From Chloroflexota bacterium (GTDB lineage: Bacteria > Chloroflexota > Anaerolineae > Aggregatilineales > Phototrophicaceae): 64,000 nucleotides of DNA. Where the stretch lies: contig JAIUNI010000001.1 in NCBI GenBank assembly GCA_020161935.1, positions 930,001 to 994,000 on the forward strand, given 5' to 3'. The notes under the pieces were generated by a model. The model was not told the origin of the DNA, searched no databases, and worked only from the letters and a program-made list of their open reading frames with translations. Position numbers and translations under genes: made by a program. The first letter of the stretch is position 1. Each line of letters opens with the position of its first letter. This document shows, piece after piece, positions 27,198 to 35,765 of this stretch.

Positions 27198-27548
27198 ATG
27201 CCAATTCCAACTCGTCCTGATACAACCCCCTATGAAGACCGCGATCAACCCACTATGTCGATTGGCACGGTGTTGGGCTTCGTGACCGAGTTCAACGCCA
27301 ACACCCAGATTTTCAATATGATGACTCTCTTGCTGCTGCTTGGCTTGGCGCAGATGAAGGAAATCCAAATTATTGCGGCCAAACATACCCAAGAACTGGC
27401 CGGGCATCAGCAGCAGCTTGGCAAACTCGAAGGCGCAGTCAACAGTTTGCGGTCACAGGTGTCAAGTTTGGCCGCCCGCAGTCGAGATGATGCACCGATT
27501 CGCCCGGCCAAGCATAACCACAGCAATTATGTCGCCACTGAGGACTAA
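27198..27548 (+). CDS. Small membrane/coiled-coil protein, possibly holin-like
   Basis: The 116-residue product has a strong AAGGAG site 8 bp before the ATG. One hydrophobic segment (about 36-55, IFNMMTLLLLLGLAQM) is followed by a coiled-coil-like region (about 60-95) and a charged tail. Short membrane proteins with a coiled coil are common beside tail and lysis genes, but one helix is not diagnostic. It has the same kind of ribosome-binding site as the tail genes and regains their higher GC, so it belongs with them rather than with the AT-rich toxin/immunity pair. Confidence 0.45.
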   Translation: MPIPTRPDTTPYEDRDQPTMSIGTVLGFVTEFNANTQIFNMMTLLLLLGLAQMKEIQIIAAKHTQELAGHQQQLGKLEGAVNSLRSQVSSLAARSRDDAPIRPAKHNHSNYVATED

Positions 27549-27563
27549 CAAAGGAGTATCACT

Positions 27564-28074
27564 ATGCCCACCACATGGATAATCGCCATTGATTGGGATC
27601 GCAACGACAATTTTACCGGCACATACGACAATATAACCAGTCTCGTTACACGGGCTGACTGGACGCTTGGCACTCGGAGACCTTATCAAGAGGTGGGTGA
27701 AGACTCCGTTTTGAAACTCGTCCTGACCAATGTGGACAAGCGCTACTCGCCGGAAAACAGCCTCAGCCCGTTGTTTGGTAAGCTGGTGCCATACCGTCCG
27801 GTTCGGGTGCAGTCTAACGATGGCACACTCCGTACCCCACTGGACAGGCTGGATTGAGAGCATCGAGCCGAAGGTCAACCAGTATGGGGAACGCACGGTC
27901 GAGATCAAAGCCGCCGGGCCGGGCTTATTCTTCACCGACGCGCAAACCGGGTTGGAGGTGCAGGAAAACAAACGCACCGACCAAATCATCGACCTGCTGC
28001 TGGAGGAAGTCATCATCCCGCCCGCCCTCACCGCCTCCACCCTGCTGGACGAGGTGGGGGTATGGCAACTATAA
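27564..28074 (+). pseudogene. Frameshifted, truncated phage tail/baseplate-like protein
   Basis: The gene starts at ATG 27564 behind AAAGGAG. The first frame (IIAIDWDRNDNFTGTYDNIT, then LVLTNVDKRYSPENSLSP) stops at 27857. The continuation lies in the next frame (HWTGWIESIEPKVNQYGERT onward) and runs to the TAA at 28072-28074. Removing one C from the CCCC run at 27835-27838 restores one frame (RTHWTGWIESI). The sequence then ends abruptly against recombinase sequence, so the 3' part is missing too. The family resembles siphophage tail proteins with an 'IDWDgDGdF...RYSPeNs.SPLyGkL' pattern (recollection). A programmed shift is unlikely, as no slippery-site context is seen. Confidence 0.6.
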
Positions 28075-28623
28075 GCAAGGGTACGTGAAAGTACATTCAG
28101 TTGATGAACAAGTTGTGAGAGCAATTTCTAATCTCGTGGTTCCCGACAATTTCAAAGAACGTGTTGAGGTTGCCATCCAAAATCAAGTTGAACATGCGGC
28201 TGCACTCAAGCGCATGGAAGAAATACGACAAATTGTCGAACGCATTGATTTTAGTTGGGAAAAGGCTTCATGACCCCAAATGAATACATGGAGAAGCGCA
28301 CCCAACTGCAACGTGAAATCGAAACGTTACGCCCTGTAGCTTATGATGACATGATGGAAGCAGCAGACTTGCTGAGTAATTTTGACAGCTATTGGGAGAA
28401 ATGTGCAATTTTAGAAAATCCAAATGAGGCAAAGAAACAACTGCTTGCAAAGATCGTAGACCGAGTGTTTGTCTATGACCAACAAGTTATTGCAATTGCA
28501 TTACACGGAGATTTTGGAGTGGTATTAGATGAGAATTTTGCAGTGCCAGCAGAAGTTCTATCCGAACGCTCTACCGTATTAAACAGCAAGGGTGGAAACA
28601 TTACGAAGAATATTTCCACCCAA
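28075..28623 (+). pseudogene. C-terminal fragment of a large serine recombinase, frameshifted
   Basis: Two frames together encode the C-terminal region of a phage-type serine integrase. The first part (VDEQVVRAISNLVVPDNFKE to IVERIDFSWEK) stops at 28273. The second (KGFMTPNEYMEKRTQLQREI to KKQLLAKIVDRVFVYDQQVI) is one base out of register. Adding one A to the AAAA run at 28260-28263 joins them. The catalytic N-terminal domain and zinc-ribbon region are absent, and the fragment begins right at the truncated tail gene. The second frame stays open to 28680 only by reading through the tRNA gene in antisense. It is the likely integration-gene remnant of the element. Confidence 0.65.
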
Positions 28624-28625
28624 TG

Positions 28626-28699
28626 CGGGAGCGACGGGATTCGAACCCGCGATCTTTGCCTTGACAGGGCAATATGCTAAACCGCTGCACCACGCCCCC
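28626..28699 (-). tRNA. tRNA-Asp(GUC)
   Basis: The reverse complement folds into a full cloverleaf. The acceptor stem GGGGGCG pairs with CGCTCCC. The D arm is normal, the anticodon loop CTGTCAA has anticodon GTC and a 5-bp stem TTGCC/GGCAA, and the T arm GCGGG-TTCGAAT-CCCGT is intact. G73 is the expected discriminator for Asp. The genomic 3' CCA is not encoded (the next bases are CATTG). It sits at the right edge of the prophage-like segment, directly after the recombinase remnant, a classic integration-site position. No matching tRNA fragment was seen at the left edge. Confidence 0.95.
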
Positions 28700-28767
28700 T
28701 AACAACTGACTGTGGCAGTATAGCAGTGGCCTATGAGCGTGTCAATACAAAATTTCACCAAATCGGG

Positions 28768-29748
28768 TTATTTGACAATCTGTTGTAAAGCCGTCCACAA
28801 CGAGTCATCAATATCAACGAGACCGGTCTTTTCCGCCTGTTCCAAGATCTTGTCGCCACGTTCGCCGGGGATCAAAATCTCGCCCACATCGGCGAGTTTA
28901 TTCGCGCCCTTAAGCCGCTCGACTAAGCCGGATACACGCTGCTCAAAGATGTCGCTATCCGTGAGGAGTTCGGGGTCAATCGCGACCACCAAGTTACCCC
29001 AGTCGGTCTTGCGTCCATTCGCATCAGGTGATGTCGCGACGAGCGGATGCGTCAAGACTTCCACCAGCAACGCCAACGCTGCACCTTTATATCCACCAAA
29101 CACTCGAATAGCGCCGCCCAGCGCCGCAGCAGCATCCGTCGTCAGGTTGCCCTGCGCGTCGTAAGCAACCCCTTCTGGAATGGCGCGCCCTGCTGTCTTA
29201 GCCTCTACAATCCCAAAACGGGCAATCGCAGCCGTCGCCATATCAAACACAATCGGCTTACCAGAAGTCGGAATACCGTAAGCCAGCGGGTTTGTTCCGA
29301 AAAGTGGTTCATATGACCCGTACATAGCCATGAACTCGCCGGAACCCGCAAACACAAGCCCGATATACCCTTGCTTCGCGACTCGGCTCGCATAGTAGCC
29401 AATCGCGCCAGTCGAGGTATTCGTACTATTCGTGCCAACAATACCGACACCATGCTCGCGTGCCTTTTCAATCGCCAAATCAGTCGCATAACTCAGAACC
29501 ACCATACCCGTGTTCTTACCACCATTCACCAGTGCCGAGAGTTTGGTGTCTTTCGCGATGGAAATCGGTTGTGCAGCTTTATCACGCGGCATCCCTGCGC
29601 CGATCAACTTCACCACGCCTTGGTTGTTGCCACGGAGCTGTGCATACATCAGCACTTCAAGGATAACCGAGGCTTCTTCTTGTGGATAACCACTTTGCGT
29701 CAAAACCTCAAGGGTAACTCGTTCCAAATCATCAACACGGATTTGCAT
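28768..29748 (-). CDS. Ldh-family (malate/L-lactate/sulfolactate-type) NAD(P) dehydrogenase
   Basis: The 326-residue protein belongs to the Ldh_2 family, a non-Rossmann NAD(P) fold that includes ureidoglycolate, malate, sulfolactate and Delta1-piperideine-2-carboxylate enzymes. Family-typical stretches are GVGIVGTNSTNTSTGAIGYY, FGTNPLAYGIPT, FDMATAAIARF and FGGYKGAALALLVEVL. It acts on a 2-hydroxy/2-keto acid in the cytoplasm. The exact substrate is not readable. It is the last gene of the minus-strand unit with the ABC importer and DUF4432 gene, so a product of an imported sugar or sugar acid is likely. Confidence 0.88.
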   Translation of the reverse strand: MQIRVDDLERVTLEVLTQSGYPQEEASVILEVLMYAQLRGNNQGVVKLIGAGMPRDKAAQPISIAKDTKLSALVNGGKNTGMVVLSYATDLAIEKAREHGVGIVGTNSTNTSTGAIGYYASRVAKQGYIGLVFAGSGEFMAMYGSYEPLFGTNPLAYGIPTSGKPIVFDMATAAIARFGIVEAKTAGRAIPEGVAYDAQGNLTTDAAAALGGAIRVFGGYKGAALALLVEVLTHPLVATSPDANGRKTDWGNLVVAIDPELLTDSDIFEQRVSGLVERLKGANKLADVGEILIPGERGDKILEQAEKTGLVDIDDSLWTALQQIVK

Positions 29749-29766
29749 TGCTCTCTCCCCTAATTC

Positions 29767-30885
29767 CTAGCGTGCAGCTTCAGTTAATCGACAACTAGCA
29801 ACCGCGCTCCCCATATCTTGCAGTTGGTTAATGCCAACCCAAGCCTCGCGCATTGCCTCTTTACCTTCCAAAACCGTAACCGAAATAGCCGAACGGTATT
29901 CCTGCCCCGGTTCAAGCATCATCAACCGGTTATTGCGCCGGGCCGAGTTCTGCCCTTCAGGGATGCAGTTGCCGGGTTCTATACCACTAACATAGATCCC
30001 CTGTCGCGTATTTTTCCACTGCGTAAAATAAGGCAGTCCTGTGGTATCCCAATCTAAAGCAAGTGCTAAGTCTTCATTCCCCAGCATCACCTTCGTGAAT
30101 CCGTTCGGTTTCGCCTTCAAATGATGAAAAAAGACCTGCTCCCGGTATCGGGGTGTACCGCTGCCATATTCCCACCAGCGTTGATACCCTGCTTGGGCAG
30201 CCGGGTCACGCGGATAAACAGCAATATTCGGCGTATGCAGTCTGGCGCTTTCACGCACCAACGGGTATCCGAGGTTGAAATGATACAGCAGCATCAAAGG
30301 AACAGGTTCATCACTGCGGTTCGTTACCGTGTCCCAAATCGTAATCGTCGCCTGCCCCAATTCCAAACCATACGAACGCCGCAGCACCAACTGTTCACCA
30401 AATAACCGCGACTCGGCAACCTCCGTATTCAGCCACGCGCTGTAGTCGGAATTGCCATACCAGTGGCGTTCAATGCTCGTTTCACCCGCGCTTAACCGGC
30501 TGTAACGACCATGGAGGTCACGCACTTCACCAGTAAGCTCATCTTGTTCGCGTGGGCCAACATGCGTCAGCCCACAGGTGGTTAATAACCCACCGTTAAA
30601 TTGTTGAAGCCACGTCTGCCCGTTGTCCGGTGGGTGCGGAGAACCTTGACTGATCCATGTGAGCGGCACACCTTTGTAATGCGCCATCCAGATGTCCATG
30701 CCCCGATCAGGCAGCAGCGTAAAGTTTAATCCACTGCTGTTATAGGCCTCGATGATCCGCGTTCCGTTGGGAAGTGTAGACTGCCGAAAATCGATAAATT
30801 GCCGCATATCCAAGCTGTGACGCTCAACTTCATCGCGAGTCAGCAATTTCGCTTCTAGCATTGTTTGGTTCTGGCTCCGGTTCAA
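29767..30885 (-). CDS. DUF4432 aldose-1-epimerase-like protein
   Basis: The 372-residue protein matches the galactose-mutarotase-like beta-sandwich proteins of the DUF4432 type. Typical stretches are NFTLLPDRGMDIWMAHYKGV, GGLLTTCGLTHVG and LYHFNLGYPL, and it ends with GIEPGNCIPEGQ. Such proteins bind sugars and are often found in uptake operons. Epimerase activity has not been shown for most. It lies 24 bp after the DppC-like permease and 18 bp before the Ldh-family gene, supporting a carbohydrate role for the operon. Confidence 0.82.
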   Translation of the reverse strand: MNRSQNQTMLEAKLLTRDEVERHSLDMRQFIDFRQSTLPNGTRIIEAYNSSGLNFTLLPDRGMDIWMAHYKGVPLTWISQGSPHPPDNGQTWLQQFNGGLLTTCGLTHVGPREQDELTGEVRDLHGRYSRLSAGETSIERHWYGNSDYSAWLNTEVAESRLFGEQLVLRRSYGLELGQATITIWDTVTNRSDEPVPLMLLYHFNLGYPLVRESARLHTPNIAVYPRDPAAQAGYQRWWEYGSGTPRYREQVFFHHLKAKPNGFTKVMLGNEDLALALDWDTTGLPYFTQWKNTRQGIYVSGIEPGNCIPEGQNSARRNNRLMMLEPGQEYRSAISVTVLEGKEAMREAWVGINQLQDMGSAVASCRLTEAAR

Positions 30886-30909
30886 ATAAAATTAGTTAAT
30901 AGAAAGGAC

Positions 30910-31788
30910 TCACTTGCGTGTTCGCGGGTCAAAAATGTCTCGCAAACCATCGCCGATAAAATTGAGTGCCATAACGAGGGTTGCAATTGCTAAACCGGGG
31001 AACAACCACATCCACCATTGGTCAAAAAAATCGATACCGACGGCGACCATACGCCCCCACTCTGCGGTTGTCGGTTCTGCGCCCAAGCCTAAAAAGCTCA
31101 ATCCAGCGAACGTCAGGATAGCATTCCCAATATCCAGCGTGGTCAGCACCAACATAGGGGACAAGCAGTTCGGCACAATCGTCCGAAACAGGATGTATGG
31201 ACGAGTAGCGCCGAGGCTTTCAACTGCATCCACATATTGATTCGTCTTGGCTGAAATAACCAGCCCGCGCATTAAACGCGCATACGAAGGCCACCACACG
31301 ATCACCAACGCCAGAACCGCATTTCGCAGATCAGGCCCTAAGGCTGCCGTAATCGCCATCGCTAAAATGATGGTTGGGAACGCGAGGAATAGCTCCGTAA
31401 AGCGCATCATCAGTTCATCCCAGTTTCCGCCCAAGAAGCCGGAAATCGAGCCGATAAGCGAACCGAGCAAGCTGCCAAATACAATGACAGCGATACCGGC
31501 GACAATCGTAATCCGCCCGCCGTGCAACACACGACTAAAAATATCACGTCCGAGTTCATCCGTTCCCCACGGATGGGTTTGGCTAGGCGCTTGTAAACGG
31601 TCGTTAATGTTCTGCACACTCGGATCGAACGGGGCAATCTGGTAAGCAAAAAGAGTTGCCAAAACCCAGATAATAGTAATGACAACGCCGATCAGGACAA
31701 GTGGGTTGCGCCGCAGTACAAATCCCACTTTATTGGCACGATCACGCCAATCGAATACGGGGGTCGAGGAAAAAGTAGAGGATGTCAA
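30910..31788 (-). CDS. ABC importer permease, DppC/OppC type
   Basis: The 292-residue protein has an N-terminal OppC_N segment and first helix (about 28-50), HPWGTDELGRDIFSRVLHGG ahead of five more helices, and the coupling EAA-like loop VDAVESLGATRPYILFRTIVPN. It is an inner-membrane subunit of a peptide/nickel/oligosaccharide-type importer. Its start overlaps the end of the DppB-like gene by 47 bp. No ATPase gene is adjacent, so ATPases encoded elsewhere must power it. Confidence 0.93.
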   Translation of the reverse strand: MTSSTFSSTPVFDWRDRANKVGFVLRRNPLVLIGVVITIIWVLATLFAYQIAPFDPSVQNINDRLQAPSQTHPWGTDELGRDIFSRVLHGGRITIVAGIAVIVFGSLLGSLIGSISGFLGGNWDELMMRFTELFLAFPTIILAMAITAALGPDLRNAVLALVIVWWPSYARLMRGLVISAKTNQYVDAVESLGATRPYILFRTIVPNCLSPMLVLTTLDIGNAILTFAGLSFLGLGAEPTTAEWGRMVAVGIDFFDQWWMWLFPGLAIATLVMALNFIGDGLRDIFDPRTRK

Positions 31789-32761
31789 CGACGAAATTCA
31801 CTCCCACATAAATAATGGCGATGAGCATACTAATACCCATAATCGCAGGGAAATCCTGAGAGGTTGAAGCCTGAAACGCATAGCGTCCTATTCCGGGCCA
31901 CGAGAAAATTGTTTCGGTCAACACGGCTCCTGAAAGCAAGTTGCCGAACGAAAGACCAATAACCGTGACGACCGGAATAAGTGCGTTCGAAAAGGCGTGG
32001 CGCATAATCACAACACGTTCGCTCAACCCTTTTGACCGTGCAGTACGAACATACTCCGCGCCTAAAACTTCAAGCATGGATGACCGAGTTATACGCGAAA
32101 TTAAGCCGGATGTGTAAACACCAAGCACCAAACTTGGCAAAATCAGATGCGAAAGTGCGTTCGCTAAAATATCAGCGCGACCGGCAATCACGCTGTCAAT
32201 AATGTATAAGCCAGTTACAGCCGCAGGCTTCGTTATTCGAACATCTAATCGCCCCGGCCCGGCTGCCAATCCAAGCTGGGCATGTAGGATAGAAAGCCCC
32301 AACAGCGCCAACACAAATACCGGAAAACTCACACCCAGTAACGCGACGGTGCGCGTCACATAATCAACAAGTTTGCCCCGCCAAACCGCCGAAATAATAC
32401 CCATGCCGACACCCAGCACGAGGCCGGTAATAATCGACGTAGTTGCCAATTCAAATGTCGCAGGTAAAAACTGGCGAATATCGTCAATCACAGGGCGCTT
32501 AGTCTTAATCGAGCGTCCCAAGTTCCCTTGAAGCACATTCCCTAAATAGGTAACGTACTGTTCAGGAAGTGATTTATCCAAACCCCACTCACGCCGAAAC
32601 GCCGCTACAATTTCGGGATCATTTTGTGACTTTTCAGGCAAATTCGCCGAAACCGGATCAGAAGGAACTGCATTTGCGATTATGAAAGCAACGAGTGTAA
32701 TTCCGATAATCAGAGGAATAGCGAACAAAAACCGTCGAACAATATACAGGTGAAGCGGCAT
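31742..32761 (-). CDS. ABC importer permease, DppB/OppB type
   Basis: The 339-residue protein has six predicted helices and an N-terminal IVRRFLFAIPLIIGITLVAF helix. The DppB-specific LGNVLQGNLGRSIKTKRPV region and the EAA loop EYVRTARSKGLSERVVIMRH are present. It forms the permease heterodimer with the overlapping DppC-like protein. It is downstream of the solute-binding protein gene, beyond a strong intercistronic hairpin. Confidence 0.93.
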   Translation of the reverse strand: MPLHLYIVRRFLFAIPLIIGITLVAFIIANAVPSDPVSANLPEKSQNDPEIVAAFRREWGLDKSLPEQYVTYLGNVLQGNLGRSIKTKRPVIDDIRQFLPATFELATTSIITGLVLGVGMGIISAVWRGKLVDYVTRTVALLGVSFPVFVLALLGLSILHAQLGLAAGPGRLDVRITKPAAVTGLYIIDSVIAGRADILANALSHLILPSLVLGVYTSGLISRITRSSMLEVLGAEYVRTARSKGLSERVVIMRHAFSNALIPVVTVIGLSFGNLLSGAVLTETIFSWPGIGRYAFQASTSQDFPAIMGISMLIAIIYVGVNFVVDILYFFLDPRIRLA

Positions 32762-32781
32762 TATCTATCCTCAACGCAATC

Positions 32782-32812
32782 AGATAGGGGCGAACACTGT
32801 TCACCCCTATCT
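32782..32812 (-). terminator. Intercistronic hairpin between solute-binding protein and permease genes
   Basis: AGATAGGGGCGAAC (32782-32795) pairs with GTTCACCCCTATCT (32799-32812), a 14-bp stem with a single mismatch. No T tract follows on the minus strand. It lies 22 bp after the binding-protein stop. Such hairpins can stabilise the upstream message or partly terminate it, giving excess binding protein over permease. Confidence 0.65.
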
Positions 32813-32834
32813 CGAACTCACAACTTACAAATTC

Positions 32835-34442
32835 TTACTCAACGCGGCTCAAGCCAGCCACATCGATCAGCCATTGCGGGTGACGGAATACACCGACGAT
32901 ATTGTCATTGTGACCAACCTGAATGCTGCCTTGCAGGTAAGGCGCATACGGGCCATTTGCAATCCAGTAGTCCTGAACTTCGGCAAACAGCTTGACACGT
33001 TCTTCGGGGTTGGTTTCGGTCAGCGCCTTATCGCGCAGTTCGAGCAAGCTCGCTTCAGCATCCGCTTCCAGCCAGCCGGCGCGGGTACCACCGTTACGAC
33101 CGGGCAGGAAGTACAGGTAGTTATCGGGGTCGAGGTAGTCTGGCTGCCACCAAACGAGGAAGAAGCCCGATTCACCAGCGCGTACCTTCTCGATAAATGT
33201 ACCGATGTCGCCCGGAACAAGGTTCACGGTGATACCAGCTTCCGCCAAGTCAGACTTGAGCTTCTGAGCAAGGGTTTCGATGTTCAAACCTTCCTGAGTG
33301 TAGGTCGGGTATTCCAACGTGGTTTCGAAACCATCAGGATAACCCGCTTCAGCCAAGAGAGCCTTCGCCGCATCGAGGTCACGCACCGGAGCCTTGTCCG
33401 TGCCGTAAGCCCCGAACATGCCAACGGGCAGCATCGCAGCCGGAGTCACTGCACCGGGACCAGCGAGCTGACGGAAACCTTCGTAATCAATAGCCGCGCG
33501 GACAGCCGCTTCAACCTTCGGATCAGCCAACGGGCCACCGAATTCAGCATTGCGGTTCATCGCCAAGTAATGCAGCGTGAACGAACCCGTCGTATAAACA
33601 CTCAGGCCGTCAATCGCATCAATAGCTTCGATTTGGTCAGGGGTAATGTCCAGCGCAATATCAATGTCGCCAGCTTCCAGCGCAACCTTCTGCGCTGCGG
33701 ATTCAGGAATGTTCTGGAGGATAACACGGTCAAAGTACGGCGCAGTACCCCAGTAGTTCGTGTTACGAACGAGTACAACTTGGCTTTCCTTCTCATAGCT
33801 TTCCAGAATATACGGGCCTGAACCAGCCGACGCAGTAGAGAACCACGCATCTGCGGTATCGGTCGTGTCGGCATCCGCTGCGTCCGTACCACCGTTAGCG
33901 GTCACAACCTCAGGGTTCACCACGCTAAACGGCCACGCAGCCAGCTTCGCCAAAATCGCGGGGTCGCTCGCATTCAGCGTAATCACCACGGTTGCATCAT
34001 CAGGCGCTTCAACGCTCTCGACGGTCGCGGCGAGGAACGAGGGGTTGCCCTTGATATTCTTGAAGCGGTTGAACGAGAACACCACATCACTGGCGGTCAG
34101 CGGGCTGCCGTCAGAGAACAGGACACCTTCACGCAGGGTAAAGGTATAGGTCAGGCCATCCTCAGATGCCTCCCAGCTTGCTGCCAAACGTGGCACAAAG
34201 CTGTCAGCAGTGTCAGGAGGGAAAGTTACGAGCGTATCGTATGTTGCATTGAGGGTAATGATACCCGTGGGGGAATACGAACGAGCAGGATCCATTGAGT
34301 CCAAAAACTCAGCCGCGCCAATAACGAGAACTTTCTCGTCTTGGGCGCGTACTGCCGCCAAACTGAGCGCCAATGTGGTCAGTAACACCAACACCAGCGT
34401 CAATGCACGACGAGGTCTTGAAAATACAGACATCTTCAACAT
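32835..34442 (-). CDS. Extracellular solute-binding protein, family 5 (DppA/OppA-like)
   Basis: The 535-residue protein has a signal peptide (RPRRALTLVLVLLTTLALSL, likely cut after VRA) without a lipobox Cys, so it is secreted rather than lipid-anchored unless held otherwise. The mature part has the SBP_bac_5 pattern: DSMDPARSYS, the TYTFTLREGVLFSDGSPLTA signature, and long two-lobe spacing. Ligands of the family include oligopeptides, nickel, opines and oligosaccharides. GGAAGG lies 4 bp before the first ATG; a second ATG three codons in is possible. Together with sugar genes nearby, a carbohydrate or amino-sugar ligand is plausible. Confidence 0.92.
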   Translation of the reverse strand: MLKMSVFSRPRRALTLVLVLLTTLALSLAAVRAQDEKVLVIGAAEFLDSMDPARSYSPTGIITLNATYDTLVTFPPDTADSFVPRLAASWEASEDGLTYTFTLREGVLFSDGSPLTASDVVFSFNRFKNIKGNPSFLAATVESVEAPDDATVVITLNASDPAILAKLAAWPFSVVNPEVVTANGGTDAADADTTDTADAWFSTASAGSGPYILESYEKESQVVLVRNTNYWGTAPYFDRVILQNIPESAAQKVALEAGDIDIALDITPDQIEAIDAIDGLSVYTTGSFTLHYLAMNRNAEFGGPLADPKVEAAVRAAIDYEGFRQLAGPGAVTPAAMLPVGMFGAYGTDKAPVRDLDAAKALLAEAGYPDGFETTLEYPTYTQEGLNIETLAQKLKSDLAEAGITVNLVPGDIGTFIEKVRAGESGFFLVWWQPDYLDPDNYLYFLPGRNGGTRAGWLEADAEASLLELRDKALTETNPEERVKLFAEVQDYWIANGPYAPYLQGSIQVGHNDNIVGVFRHPQWLIDVAGLSRVE

Positions 34443-34503
34443 TTCCTTCCAAAATATCTAAGGTTACCTGTAACAAAAGAGGGTATCCTCTTAAGAATGG
34501 CTA

Positions 34504-34532
34504 ATTGTAAACGGATATATCCAACTCGGCAA
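34504..34532 (-). promoter_or_regulatory. Candidate promoter of the ABC importer operon
   Basis: Read on the minus strand, TTGCCG (34527-34532) is followed by a 17-bp spacer and TACAAT (34504-34509). The match is 4 of 6 at -35 and 5 of 6 at -10. This gives a leader of about 55 nt before the binding-protein start. Confidence 0.5.
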
Positions 34533-34609
34533 ACCGATTTTTTAGACCACTTTTCCGTGTTATAGTTTGTGCAAATGCACTCAATTTGCTTATCAACAGG
34601 TACATACAA

Positions 34610-35755
34610 ATGTCTTATAGTGATCGTATTGAACGTTTTCAACGTGCCATCGCGGGTAAAGCCGATGTGGTGTTTCTACCCATTAGCACCGACCTCCAAT
34701 ACTTAACCGGTGTCCCCCGTGACATTCCAAATTATGGCGCGGTGATGCACCCCGGCGCGTGGCTCGAAGGCGCATGGATCACTCCCGACTCCGAACCGCT
34801 GCTCATTCTCCCTCGCATGACAGCCGAATTCGGTGGGCTAAACGAGATTAAAGGGATTGAAATCCGTGTGTTCGGCGATTGGGACAACCCTGCGACACTT
34901 GTACGTGAAGTATTGAAGGGTTTCAACCTCCCGGCCAAGCCGCGTGTCGCCATCAGTAACCAGACAACCGGCGAAACCATCGTCAACTTACAGGAAGCCA
35001 TTCCTGACGCGCAGTTCATCTCCGCCACAGATTTACTGCGTCCCCTCCGCGTCATCAAATCGGAAGAAGAAATTGCCGTCATGCGCCGCGCGGGTGCAAT
35101 TACCGAAGCCGCATTTGCCGATGTCATTAAGAACCTTCGCATCGGCATGACCGAACTCGAAGTGATGTCCGAGGTGGATTATCAGCTCCGCAAACACGGT
35201 TCACTTGGCCCATCCTTCACTACTTCCTTCTACAACTCCGGTCCTAACCACCCGCTGCGCTTCGGTCAGCGCTTGGAAACATGGCCGCGTGTCCTAACCC
35301 CTCCCGTCTCCATCCTGTTCGATTTCGGCGCAGTCCTTGACGGTTTCTGCTACGACTATGGGCGCACTGTTTCTTTCGGTGAACCGCCGGAAGAATTCCA
35401 GCGCGTATATAAGCTCGTTATGGCCTCACAAGCAGCAGGTATTGCCGCACTCAAAGCCGGACAATCCACAACGACTCAGGTGGATGCTGCCGCCCGCAAA
35501 GTCATCGAAGACGCGGGTTACGGCGAAACCTTCCGCCATCGCCTCGGTCACGGCATCGGCATGGATGTTCACGAACCGCCCTTCCTCACCAAAGGCGATG
35601 AAACCCCCTTGCAAGAAGGCATGTTGTTCACTATCGAGCCAAGTATCACCCAGTTCAACACCTTCTCGTCGCGTGTCGAAGACGTGGTCGTTGCCCGCCC
35701 CAATGGGGGTGAACCGCTCACACGCGGCTTCCAAGAACTGATCGTAATCGAGTAA
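34610..35755 (+). CDS. M24 family aminopeptidase P/prolidase-like metallopeptidase
   Basis: The product is 381 residues from the ATG at 34610; an upstream TTG at 34586 is less likely. The N-terminal creatinase-like domain precedes the pita-bread catalytic domain. All five metal ligands are visible: two Asp in FDFGAVLDGFCYDYGRTVSF, His in LGHGIGMDVHEPP, Glu in FTIEPSI and Glu in SSRVEDVVVA. It probably cleaves Xaa-Pro bonds, or acts as a creatinase-like amidohydrolase, in the cytoplasm. It starts the plus-strand half of the divergent island, 10 bp ahead of RidA. Confidence 0.9.
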   Translation: MSYSDRIERFQRAIAGKADVVFLPISTDLQYLTGVPRDIPNYGAVMHPGAWLEGAWITPDSEPLLILPRMTAEFGGLNEIKGIEIRVFGDWDNPATLVREVLKGFNLPAKPRVAISNQTTGETIVNLQEAIPDAQFISATDLLRPLRVIKSEEEIAVMRRAGAITEAAFADVIKNLRIGMTELEVMSEVDYQLRKHGSLGPSFTTSFYNSGPNHPLRFGQRLETWPRVLTPPVSILFDFGAVLDGFCYDYGRTVSFGEPPEEFQRVYKLVMASQAAGIAALKAGQSTTTQVDAAARKVIEDAGYGETFRHRLGHGIGMDVHEPPFLTKGDETPLQEGMLFTIEPSITQFNTFSSRVEDVVVARPNGGEPLTRGFQELIVIE

Positions 35756-35765
35756 GGCGCGTGAA

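Noticed and set aside
27835..27857. Programmed frameshift in the baseplate-like gene
   Set aside because: Only a short CCCC run is present, without a slippery heptamer or stimulatory structure, and the downstream gene is also frameshifted and truncated; decay is simpler.
28624..28680. C-terminal extension GSDGIRTRDLCLDRA of the recombinase frame
   Set aside because: This well-known string is the antisense translation of a tRNA gene, here tRNA-Asp, not real protein.
32874..33821. 315-residue plus-strand frame antisense to the solute-binding protein
   Set aside because: The minus-strand product has a signal peptide and a family signature; the antisense frame has neither.
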